This document shows positions 53,286-60,986 of a stretch of DNA of 64,000 nucleotides, piece after piece. The stretch comes from CADEER01 sp965216585 (GTDB taxonomy: Bacteria; Desulfobacterota; Binatia; HRBIN30; CADEER01): positions 4,030,001 through 4,094,000 of the forward strand of contig CBDCGC010000003.1 in the NCBI GenBank assembly GCA_965216585.1, read 5' to 3'. The stretch's first letter is position 1. Every line of letters begins with the position of its first letter. A model generated the notes under the pieces. That model ran no database searches. It had not been told where the DNA came from and worked only from the letters and a program-made list of their open reading frames with translations. The translations under genes and the position numbers were made by a program.

Positions 53286-53548
53286 CTCCAGAGCTTTTGA
53301 TCCACCTGGCGTTGTGCTCCGATCGCCTGTTCAAAACGCCGTGCTTCGCTCGCACTCCAGGTTCCAGCGAGATCGTCCAGATCGTCGAAGGTCTCGGACC
53401 CGGGGGGCAATCGAGATCCGGTTGCTTCGCCAAGCAGCGCCAGCACGGTTCGGTTGAGGCTCAGCCCGCGTCGTTGCGCTTCCCGCTGGATAGCGGCTCG
53501 TAGCCTCGGGTCAACCGAGCGGATCGTGATCTGTGAAGATGCCTTCAT
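53282..53548 (-). CDS. VapB-type antitoxin
   Basis: 88 residues from the ATG at 53548 (MKASSQITIRSVD). FitA-like ribbon-helix-helix: SQITIRSVDPRLRAAIQREAQRRGLSLNRTVLALL. Acidic-aromatic tail (SETFDDLDDLAGTWSASEARRFEQ) contacts VapC. In-frame ATGs slightly upstream exist; this one leads directly into the RHH strand. Confidence 0.85.
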   Translation of the reverse strand: MKASSQITIRSVDPRLRAAIQREAQRRGLSLNRTVLALLGEATGSRLPPGSETFDDLDDLAGTWSASEARRFEQAIGAQRQVDQKLWR

Positions 53549-53621
53549 TAGTAGATGCATAATGCATGCGCGTAGTGCAGTCAATCTGAGTGCTGCGGAT
53601 CGTGACGAGGGTGAAACCTAC

Positions 53622-53702
53622 TCGCTTCTGCTCACGACCGACGGAGACTTTCGCGTCTTTCGCAGACACGGCCGCCAGCTCATCCCGGAACTGATGCCTC
53701 CG
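53622..53702 (+). pseudogene. C-terminal remnant of a PIN toxin
   Basis: 27 codons read SLLLTTDGDFRVFRRHGRQ then LIPELMPP, matching the end of the intact toxin at 52385-52795 (SLLVTTDGDFRVYRRHGR...IPALMP) at both DNA and protein level. Nothing of the first 100 residues is present. It sits between vapB and the iron-dependent dehydrogenase and marks a recombination or duplication scar. Confidence 0.8.
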
Positions 53703-53738
53703 GGCAGCTCGGTCCGCGCAGTCATGATTCACCGCTCG

Positions 53739-54953
53739 CTACGAAACCTGGTGAGACATGCGGGCTAGCACAGATTGGCATTCCTGTTGACTCATGTAGC
53801 GCATGTAGCGGGGGACGGGGTAGTTCATGTGGGCTTCGGCGAGGGCTGATTCTGCGATCGTTGGGATGTCGTCTGCTTGCAGCGCCGCCAGTTTGTCGGG
53901 GATGTCGATTTCGTTCATCAGGTCGCGCACTGCGGCGATGAACGCCCGCGCTTTGCTGGCGTCGTCGTTGCCGGCCAGGCCGATGAGGTCGGCGAGGTGG
54001 GCGAGCGGGGTGCGGGCGGCGTCGAGGGAGAAGTCGAGGACGTGCGGCAGGGCGATGGCGTTGGCGAGGCCGTGCGGGGTCTTGTAGTGGGCGCCGAAGT
54101 TGTGGGCGATGGCGTGCACGTAGCCGACGCTGGTGCGGGTGAAGGCGAGCCCGGCGTAGTACGAGGCCAGTGCCATCGCTTTGCGCGCCGCGAGATCCTG
54201 GCCGTTGGCGTAGGCGGCCGGTAGGTTGGCGAAGATCAGGCGCACGGCGTTCTTCGCGTAGGTTTCGGTTTGCGGGTTGGATGCTTTCGAAACGAACGAC
54301 TCGACGGCGTGGGTGAGTGCGTCCATGCCGGTGGCGGCGGTGATCGCCGGCGGCACTCCGGTCATCAGAGTCGGATCGAGGGCGACCATCTGCGGCAGTA
54401 GCTTGGGGTCGAGGAAGAACTTCTTGGCGTGCGTCGCATCGTCGGAGATGACGGCGGCGATGGTGACTTCGGAGCCGGTGCCCGCCGTGGTGGGGACGGC
54501 GAACAACGGGGCGGGCGCCTGGCGCACCTTGAACCTGCCCTCCAGCTTGGCGAGCGGCCGGCTGTTGGTCGCCAGCGCGGCGATCATCTTTGCCGCGTCC
54601 ATCGGTGAGCCGCCACCGACGGCGAGCACGCCTTCGCACCCATCCTGCCGGTACTGAGCAAAGCCGGCATCGACCTGCGAAAAGGTCGGATCGGGTTCGA
54701 CGCCGGCGTAGAGGGAGTGCTCGACGCCGGCCTCGGTCAAGGCGCCGGCGACCTTGCCGGCAATGCCGATGTCGACCAATACGCGATCGGTGACGATCAG
54801 CACCTTGGTGATACCGCCGTGGCCAATCGATGCGCAGAGCTCGCGCACTGCCTCGGCGCCGACGAAGGTCAGTGGAACCTTGTCGGGCAGGAGCTTGGCC
54901 AACGGACGCCCGATGGCGACGAAGAGGTCGTGTGAGAATTGCTTGGGCATCAT
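53739..54953 (-). CDS. Iron-containing alcohol dehydrogenase
   Basis: 404 residues from the ATG at 54953. Group III ADH: VLAVGGGSPMDAAKMIAAL (NAD site), FAVPTTAGTGSEVT, SDDATHAKKFFLDPKLLPQMVALDPTLM, TAATGMDALTHAVESFVS (metal Asp/His) and YVHAIAHNFGAHYKTPHGLANAIALP with the metal His residues. Oxidises or reduces a short alcohol/aldehyde with Fe2+ or Zn2+. Its ribosome site GGAG lies in the first of five 11-bp tandem repeats immediately upstream. Confidence 0.93.
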   Translation of the reverse strand: MMPKQFSHDLFVAIGRPLAKLLPDKVPLTFVGAEAVRELCASIGHGGITKVLIVTDRVLVDIGIAGKVAGALTEAGVEHSLYAGVEPDPTFSQVDAGFAQYRQDGCEGVLAVGGGSPMDAAKMIAALATNSRPLAKLEGRFKVRQAPAPLFAVPTTAGTGSEVTIAAVISDDATHAKKFFLDPKLLPQMVALDPTLMTGVPPAITAATGMDALTHAVESFVSKASNPQTETYAKNAVRLIFANLPAAYANGQDLAARKAMALASYYAGLAFTRTSVGYVHAIAHNFGAHYKTPHGLANAIALPHVLDFSLDAARTPLAHLADLIGLAGNDDASKARAFIAAVRDLMNEIDIPDKLAALQADDIPTIAESALAEAHMNYPVPRYMRYMSQQECQSVLARMSHQVS

Positions 54954-54954
54954 T

Positions 54955-55009
54955 GGCTCCGTTTGGGCTCCGTGCGGGCTCCGTCCGGGCTCCGTCCGGG
55001 CTCCGTTCC
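54955..55009. repeat. Five 11-bp tandem repeats, each with a ribosome-site-like core
   Basis: On the + strand GGCTCCGTNNG occurs five times with an exact 11-bp period. On the coding strand of the dehydrogenase each unit reads CNNACGGAGCC, so GGAG recurs every 11 bases upstream of its start; the last copy serves as the ribosome site. Confidence 0.88.
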
Positions 55010-55173
55010 TGGCTCTCCTCACCACCCTGCCGGATCGCGTCAGCGGTGCGCAAGCAGGCGCCACCGGCGGGCGCTCTCCCACATTTGAGAAGCGAAAGCG
55101 GCTTTGGTGCGAGGTGGATGTAGATGCCTTGGTGGCACGGCTGCTGCTCGTTGTTTTGGTGAATGGGTGCGCT

Positions 55174-55908
55174 ATGAAAAAGACGAGGCGTTGGTTCTTG
55201 CGAAGCTTCGGTCGTTTCGCTGCGGTTGCTTGCGGCCTCGGCGCCGCCCTGCGGACCGGCCACTTTCTGCTCGGCCGCCGATCGACGCGACCTCTCTATC
55301 CGCTGGCCGCGGGTGCGCCCGGCCAGACGCGTTTGGCGCGCTTGGTTCGGCCCCCTGGCGCGGTCGAAGAAAGCGACTTCCTCGCCGGCTGTATCCGCTG
55401 CTATCGTTGCCAGGACGTCTGCGACACCGGCGCAATTCGTTTCTTCACCGAGAAGCACGGCAAGTACTTCCACACCCCCTACGTCGACGCCGCCGCGGCC
55501 GCCTGCAACTTGTGCATGGAGTGTACGCAGGTGTGTCCGACCGGTGTGCTGCAGCCGATGCGGCGGCGCGACCGCGCGGCGGTGCGCATGGCGTCGGTCC
55601 GCTTGGACAAGGACCGCTGTCTTTCCTACAAGGCCAAGCGCACGCGCTACGAGCAACGCTTGCTGATGGAGCTGGGGCGGCCGGCGACCGAGGCCGAGGT
55701 GCGTGCCGAACACCGCGGCATCTGCGGCGAGTGCTACATGGTTTGTCCGCTGCGCGAGCGGGCGATCGTTTACGAACCCGGCGGCTTCCTGGCGCCGATC
55801 ATTTCGACCGAACACTGCGTCGGCTGCGGCTTGTGCGAGGAAATCTGCCGCGTCGTGCTCGACGGCGATCCGGCGATTCGCGTCGAGCCGACGCGGCGTG
55901 CGATTTGA
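55174..55908 (+). CDS. NapG/MauM-type ferredoxin (four 4Fe-4S sites), Tat-exported
   Basis: 244 residues from the ATG at 55174. A twin-arginine-like signal, KKTRRWFLRSFGRFAAVAC. Four iron-sulfur motifs: Cys73/76/79/83 (CIRCYRCQDVC), Cys111/114/117/121 (CNLCMECTQVC), Cys149 with 184/187/191 (CGECYMVC) and Cys215/218/221/225 (CVGCGLCEEIC), matching NapG. NapG works with NapH to pass electrons from quinol toward periplasmic nitrate reductase. The NapH-like gene follows 10 bp later. First gene of the respiratory cluster. Confidence 0.9.
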   Translation: MKKTRRWFLRSFGRFAAVACGLGAALRTGHFLLGRRSTRPLYPLAAGAPGQTRLARLVRPPGAVEESDFLAGCIRCYRCQDVCDTGAIRFFTEKHGKYFHTPYVDAAAAACNLCMECTQVCPTGVLQPMRRRDRAAVRMASVRLDKDRCLSYKAKRTRYEQRLLMELGRPATEAEVRAEHRGICGECYMVCPLRERAIVYEPGGFLAPIISTEHCVGCGLCEEICRVVLDGDPAIRVEPTRRAI

Positions 55909-55918
55909 AGGTTCTTCG

Positions 55919-56908
55919 ATGACCGCTTTTCACGCCCGGCACGTGGTCGTGCAGCTCCTGCGCCGCTGTTCGCAAGCGGCGGCGTCGGCCTTGATGCTGG
56001 GGTTGATCTTCTTCGCTCTCTATCATCACTACTACGCCGCCAGGGCGCTCGACCGCATCGGCGCCGTCGGTGGCTGGCGCGGTGCGGTGCTCGAAAGAGT
56101 CGCCGCGGGAATGGATGCGGTCGACGACCCGCAGGAGCTCTTGCGTCGCAACAACGGCAACCTGTGGTCGATGCGCCTGGCCGGCCGCGAGATCGCCGAT
56201 CCCCTGGCGCTGGTCGAAGTCAGTGCCGCCGGCCGGCGCCCGCACCTGCCCCTGCTGTGGGCGGCGCTTCTGCCGATCTTCGTGACGATCGCGCTCGGCC
56301 GCGTCTTTTGTTCGTGGGTTTGCCCCGGCTACGTCGTCTTCGAGCTGGCCGGCAAGTTGCGGCGGTTGCTGCCGCGGATCGGCATCGAACCGGCCGCGGT
56401 CGCGTTCTCCCATACCAACAAATTTGCCCTGCTCGCCGCCGGCGTCACCATCGCGCTGGCGACCGGGCTGCCGATCTTCTCGATGTTCTACCCGCCGGCG
56501 CTGCTCAGCCGCGTTTCCCACGCCGTCATCTTCGGCACCGGCGTCTCCGGGATGCTGCTCATTCTGCTGTCGTTGGTCGGCTTTGAAGTGTTCGTCTCGC
56601 CGCGCTGGTGGTGCCGGACGATGTGTGCGGGGGGAGCTCTCTACGGCTTGCTTGGCGCGAGCCGGCTGTTGCGTGTGAAGCTGGTGGCCGATCGCTGCAC
56701 GGCGTGCAAGCTCTGCCAGCCGGCCTGCCAAGAAGGGTTGAACCCGATCACCGAGAGCGCCAGCCTGAACTGCGACAACTGCGGCGCCTGCGTCCGCGAC
56801 TGCCCCGATCAAGCGCTGGTCTTTTGCTTCGGGGTGAGTCGCGAGCAGAAAGTGGTCGCCGGTGGATCGTTGTCGAACACAGCGCCTCCGGTATCTTCTC
56901 ATTTTTGA
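55919..56908 (+). CDS. NapH/NosR-type membrane ferredoxin
   Basis: 329 residues from the ATG at 55919. About four to five helices, with the two cysteine pairs of the NapH/NosR/CcoG family: GRVFCSWVCPG (Cys131, Cys135) and WWCRTMCAGGALYG (Cys232, Cys236), then two 4Fe-4S sites at Cys260/263/266/270 and Cys285/288/291/295. A periplasmic loop of about 80 residues after helix 1 is longer than in E. coli NapH. Likely a quinol dehydrogenase partner of the NapG-like protein. Confidence 0.88.
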   Translation: MTAFHARHVVVQLLRRCSQAAASALMLGLIFFALYHHYYAARALDRIGAVGGWRGAVLERVAAGMDAVDDPQELLRRNNGNLWSMRLAGREIADPLALVEVSAAGRRPHLPLLWAALLPIFVTIALGRVFCSWVCPGYVVFELAGKLRRLLPRIGIEPAAVAFSHTNKFALLAAGVTIALATGLPIFSMFYPPALLSRVSHAVIFGTGVSGMLLILLSLVGFEVFVSPRWWCRTMCAGGALYGLLGASRLLRVKLVADRCTACKLCQPACQEGLNPITESASLNCDNCGACVRDCPDQALVFCFGVSREQKVVAGGSLSNTAPPVSSHF

Positions 56909-57048
56909 GAATCGGCCTGGAAAAGTCATTGTATTTCAGGGAATTCGGCGACTCCTGACGGTGCATTCCGGAGCTTGCAGCGCCTGGGCCGGTCTTTGCA
57001 GTGATTCGCTGACAGCATGCGGGAAGGGGAATTGCATTAGGTGATCTG

Positions 57049-58962
57049 ATGATGAGGGGTGGGGGAGCGGAAGGGGTGGTTGCCGGCGGCGCGGCGCTGG
57101 TGGTTCCGGATCTGAGCTACTGGAAGGCGCAGATCAAGTGTCAGGACGCTTGTCCGGTGCACACCGACGCGCGCGGTTATGTGCGCGCCATTGCCGCCGG
57201 AGACGACGAGCTGGCCTATCGGATCGCGCGCGGGCCGAATCCGCTGGCGTCGATCTGCGGCCGCGTTTGCGGCGCTCCCTGTGAGAGTGCCTGCCGGCGC
57301 GGCGACCTCGACTCACCGATCGCCATCCGGGCTCTCAAGCGCTACGTCTGCCAGAGTTTTGGCGCCGAGGCCGGTTCGCGCCGGCTGGAGGATTTGTTCG
57401 AGACCGCTGGCGCCGTCGATCGCCAATGCGAGGGCGGTGAGGAGTTGTTGCCGCTCTTGCGTTCGAAGATGGCCGGCGACGTCACCCCGGTCACCGGCAA
57501 ATCGGTCGGCATCATCGGTAGCGGCCCGGCCGGATTGGCGGCGGCGCACGATCTCGCGTTGCTCGGTTTTTCGGTGGTGGTCTACGAGATGGAACCCGTA
57601 CTCGCCGGCATGTTGGCGGTCGGCATTCCCGAATACCGGCTGCCGCGCGAGCTCATTCGCGCCGAGGTCGAGGTGATCGAGAAGCTCGGTGTGCAGGCGG
57701 TGACGAATTGCGAGGTCGGGGTCGACGTCACCTTGCCGGAGCTGCGCCAACGACACGATGCGGTGTTGATTGCCGTCGGCGCCAAGCGTTCGCGCACGCT
57801 GCCGATTCCCGGCGCCGATGCCCGCGGTGTCATGGGCGGGGTCGAGCTCTTGCGCGACATCTCGGTCGGCAAACCGCCACAACTCGGCAAACGCGTCGTC
57901 GTCGTCGGTGGTGGCAACGTCGCCTACGACGTCGGCCGCACGGTCTTGCGTCAGATTTCGCTCGACACGGCACGCGGGGCGATGCGCGAGTCCTCGGTCA
58001 GCGAGGTGCATCTGGTTTCGCTCGAGTCCCTGGAAGAGATGCCGGCCGACGACGTCGAGATCATCGAGGGGGACGAGGAGGGGATCGTCCGCCGCAACAG
58101 TCTCGGTCCGGTGGAGATTCTGACCGACGACGGCGCCGTCAGCGGCGTCGTCTTTCGGCGCTGCTTGCGCGTCTTTGATGAGAACCACAACTTCGCTCCG
58201 CTCTTCGACGACAGCGTGCGCGAGACGATCGAGTGCGACTCGGTGTTGCTGACGGTCGGCCAAACCGTCGATCTCCGTTTCATCGATGTCGAACGCGACG
58301 GCATCGAGCTGACCGAGCGCGGCTTCATCGCCTGCGATGCGGAGACCGGGCGGACGTCGAGCTCCGACATTTTCGTCGCCGGTGATCTCGCCTACGGGCC
58401 GAAGCTGCTCATCCACGCGGTGGCATCGGGCAAACAGGTGGCGCGATCGATCTATGAGAGTGTCAGCGGCCGGGCGATCGAACACGCCGACGTCGAGCTC
58501 CACCTCGCCGTTCCCGACTACGCGCGCGAATCCGGCTACGAGCGCGATGCGCGCGTCGAGCTCAGCACGATCAGCGTCGCCGAGCGTTTGCGTTCGCACG
58601 ACGCCACCGTGGAAATCGGCTTGAGCGAGGCGGAAGCGCGACGCGAGGCCGGACGCTGTCTCGACTGCGGCGTCAACACCATCTTCGATGGCTCGAAGTG
58701 CATCCTGTGCGGCGGCTGCGTCGACGTTTGCCCGTCGCTCTGTCTGCAGATCGTTTCCGTCGACCGCTTGAGCGGTGAGCCGGAGTTCTCGGAGATCGTG
58801 TCCCGCCAACTGGAGGGCATGGAGCCCGAGCGCGCCTCGGCGATCATCAAGGACGAGACGATCTGCATCCGCTGCGCGCTGTGTGCCGAGCGCTGTCCGA
58901 CCGGCGCGATCACGATGGAGAGGTTCATGTTCAAGGAGGTGCCGCGATGCCAAACCGTCTAG
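57049..58962 (+). CDS. GltD-like FAD/NAD(P) oxidoreductase with iron-sulfur domains at both ends
   Basis: 637 residues. N-terminal Fe-S segment of the GltD/DPYD type (Cys31, 35, 70, 74, 78, 82). FAD site VGIIGSGPAGLAAAHD (GxGxxG at 157-162), NAD(P) site VVVVGGGNVAYDVGR (about 283-297), and FVAGDLAYGPKLLIHAVASGK as the second FAD motif. The C-terminus adds CLDCGVNT, CILCGGCVDVCPSLC and CIRCALCAERCPTG, i.e. two 4Fe-4S ferredoxin sites. No signal peptide, so cytoplasmic. The Rieske gene overlaps its end by 16 bp, implying it is a subunit of the cytochrome complex encoded downstream. Confidence 0.9.
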   Translation: MMRGGGAEGVVAGGAALVVPDLSYWKAQIKCQDACPVHTDARGYVRAIAAGDDELAYRIARGPNPLASICGRVCGAPCESACRRGDLDSPIAIRALKRYVCQSFGAEAGSRRLEDLFETAGAVDRQCEGGEELLPLLRSKMAGDVTPVTGKSVGIIGSGPAGLAAAHDLALLGFSVVVYEMEPVLAGMLAVGIPEYRLPRELIRAEVEVIEKLGVQAVTNCEVGVDVTLPELRQRHDAVLIAVGAKRSRTLPIPGADARGVMGGVELLRDISVGKPPQLGKRVVVVGGGNVAYDVGRTVLRQISLDTARGAMRESSVSEVHLVSLESLEEMPADDVEIIEGDEEGIVRRNSLGPVEILTDDGAVSGVVFRRCLRVFDENHNFAPLFDDSVRETIECDSVLLTVGQTVDLRFIDVERDGIELTERGFIACDAETGRTSSSDIFVAGDLAYGPKLLIHAVASGKQVARSIYESVSGRAIEHADVELHLAVPDYARESGYERDARVELSTISVAERLRSHDATVEIGLSEAEARREAGRCLDCGVNTIFDGSKCILCGGCVDVCPSLCLQIVSVDRLSGEPEFSEIVSRQLEGMEPERASAIIKDETICIRCALCAERCPTGAITMERFMFKEVPRCQTV

Positions 58963-59417
58963 AGCCGGAGCCCGTCGAGCGGCGCGACTTTCTCGGGCTC
59001 GCCGGCCTCTGGGCCGCCGGTGTCGCCGTCCTCGGCTCGCTCGTCGGTATGCTGCGATTGCCCAAGCCTTCGGTGCTGCCGGAGACGGGGAATCGAATTC
59101 GCATCGGTCACCCCGATGAATTCCCGCCCGGCACGACGCGGGCGTTTCCCGAGCAGCAGGTGTTGGTGATGTCCGGGGCCCGCGGCATCGCGGCGATCTC
59201 CCTCGAGTGCACGCACCTCGGTTGTGTCGTCGCCAAGACCGAGCGGGGTTTCTCCTGTCCGTGTCACGGCTCGGCCTTCGACGCCGACGGCGGTGTCGTC
59301 ACCGGGCCGGCGCCGCGCACCCTGCGCTGGCTCCAAGTGGCGCAGGCGCTCGACGGTCGTCTGTTGGTCGACGCCGGGCGCGAGGTCAGCCCCGGCACCT
59401 ACTTCGAGGTCGCATGA
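58947..59417 (+). CDS. Rieske iron-sulfur protein
   Basis: 156 residues from the ATG at 58947. One N-terminal membrane anchor preceded by ERRDFLG, a Tat-like motif used by Rieske proteins. 2Fe-2S ligands: Cys88 and His90 in CTHLGC, Cys104/Cys106-His107 in SCPCHGS; Cys93 and Cys106 can form the stabilising disulfide. VTGPAPRTL is the Pro-loop. Takes electrons from quinol at the Qo site of cytochrome b, encoded next with a 4-bp overlap. Confidence 0.95.
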   Translation: MPNRLEPEPVERRDFLGLAGLWAAGVAVLGSLVGMLRLPKPSVLPETGNRIRIGHPDEFPPGTTRAFPEQQVLVMSGARGIAAISLECTHLGCVVAKTERGFSCPCHGSAFDADGGVVTGPAPRTLRWLQVAQALDGRLLVDAGREVSPGTYFEVA

Positions 59418-60970
59418 TGGCAACCGCGCGGCGCAGTGGTGTACCCGAGTTTGCGGCCAATCTGAGGAAGCTGCCGCGCAATTTCAAGAAGTCGCTGGTG
59501 CGTCACGACGCGCCTGTGTCCGATCGCTCGCGCTCGCAGGCGGTGTTCTCCAACCTCTTCCTGCACATCCACTCGACGCGCACCGACGTCAACAGCCTGC
59601 GCTTGCGCGCGACCTTCGGCCTCGGCGTCGCCGCCTTTTCACTCTTCATCATTCTGGTCGTCACCGGCGTCCTCTTGATGGTCTACTACAAGCCGTCGAC
59701 GGCGCTGGCATACGACAGCATGAAGGACATCCACTACGTCGTTCCCAGTGGCCGCTTCATCCGCAACGTCCACCGCTGGGCGGCCCATCTCATGGTCGCG
59801 GCGGTGCTCTTGCACATGTGCCGTGTCTTCTACACCGCCAGCTACAAGGCACCGCGCGAGCTCAATTGGGTGCTGGGCATGATTCTCCTCGTCCTCACGC
59901 TGGCCCTGTCGTTCACCGGCTACCTGCTGCCGTGGGATCAGCTCGCCTATTGGGCGATCACGATCGGCGCCAACATCGCCGCGTCGCCGCGCGAGCTGAC
60001 CGACGCCCTCGGTATCACTGCCTACTTCGATCCCGGCGGTTTTCAGAAGGAGCTGTTGCTCGGCGCCAGCACGGTCGGCCAGGATGCGCTGACCCGCTTC
60101 TACCTCTTGCACGTAATGGTCCTGCCGCTGGCGCTCAGCGCCGTTGCCGGCGTGCACTTCTGGCGCATCCGCAAAGACGGCGGTCTCGGGCGTCCCGGTG
60201 GTACGCAGACGGCGGCGGGCAAGGGCGCGGCCATCGCCACGCGGCCCCAGGCGCCGGAGGAGACTCCGCGCAAGAGCTACGGTCTGATGTGCGTCGTGCG
60301 CGACACGGCACCGGCGACCAACCAGGACCCGGCCGATACGGTGCCGAGCTGGCCTTATCTGCTGCGCGCCGAGCTGCTGGTTTTCATGGCGACGATGCTC
60401 GCCTGCGTCGTCCTCGCTTTGATTTCCGATGCACCGTTGAAGGAGCTGGCCAACCCCGCCGTGCCGGAAAACCCAGCCAAAGCCCCGTGGTACTTTCTCG
60501 GCCTGCAGGAGATGGTCTCGTACTCCGCCTTCATGGGCGGCCTGGTCGTTCCGCTCATCGTCGTCGCCGGCCTCGGCTTGATTCCCTACCTCGACCGCGA
60601 ACCCGAGGACGCCGGCGTCTACTTGAGCGGCGTGCGCGGCCGTCGCGTCGCCTGGCGCACGATCGTCTTCGCCAGCATTGCCGCCGTATTGGCGGTCGCC
60701 GTACCGGTCAACTTCGGCTGGCTGCGCAACTGGTTTCCCGACATCAACCAGATCGTCGTCATTCTCATCAACCCGGGGTCGTTGCTGACGGCGGCCTACG
60801 CCGCCTGGTCGCTGTTGGTTTTGCACCGCACGGGCTCGACGCGCTTGGGCGCGATTGCGCTGTTCACCTGCTTCGTCGTCGGCTTCGTCATCCTCACCTA
60901 CGTTGGAACGAATCTGCGCGGTCCGAACTGGGACTTCTACTGGAGCAGCGCCGATTGGCCGGTGCACTGA
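59414..60970 (+). CDS. Cytochrome b of a Rieske/b complex, b6 and subunit IV fused
   Basis: 518 residues. N-terminal half like cytochrome b6: heme ligands His120/His134 (HRWAAHLMVAAVLLH) and His233/His248. The second pair is 15 apart as in b6, not 14 as in bc1 cytochrome b. GYLLPWDQLAYWA is the conserved post-helix C segment. A linker of about 80 residues (GGTQTAAGKGAA...) joins it to a subunit IV-like half with NPAKAPWYFLGLQEM, where PWY stands in the Qo-site PEWY position, and further helices. Quinol oxidation/proton translocation core. Overlaps the Rieske stop (ATGATG). Confidence 0.93.
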   Translation: MMATARRSGVPEFAANLRKLPRNFKKSLVRHDAPVSDRSRSQAVFSNLFLHIHSTRTDVNSLRLRATFGLGVAAFSLFIILVVTGVLLMVYYKPSTALAYDSMKDIHYVVPSGRFIRNVHRWAAHLMVAAVLLHMCRVFYTASYKAPRELNWVLGMILLVLTLALSFTGYLLPWDQLAYWAITIGANIAASPRELTDALGITAYFDPGGFQKELLLGASTVGQDALTRFYLLHVMVLPLALSAVAGVHFWRIRKDGGLGRPGGTQTAAGKGAAIATRPQAPEETPRKSYGLMCVVRDTAPATNQDPADTVPSWPYLLRAELLVFMATMLACVVLALISDAPLKELANPAVPENPAKAPWYFLGLQEMVSYSAFMGGLVVPLIVVAGLGLIPYLDREPEDAGVYLSGVRGRRVAWRTIVFASIAAVLAVAVPVNFGWLRNWFPDINQIVVILINPGSLLTAAYAAWSLLVLHRTGSTRLGAIALFTCFVVGFVILTYVGTNLRGPNWDFYWSSADWPVH

Positions 60971-60986
60971 AGGTTCTCATCCGTCC

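Noticed and set aside
53722..55815. A 697-codon minus-strand frame across the dehydrogenase and ferredoxin genes
   Set aside because: Arg-rich shadow frame of the iron-dependent dehydrogenase; the real protein with all motifs reads in the other minus-strand frame.
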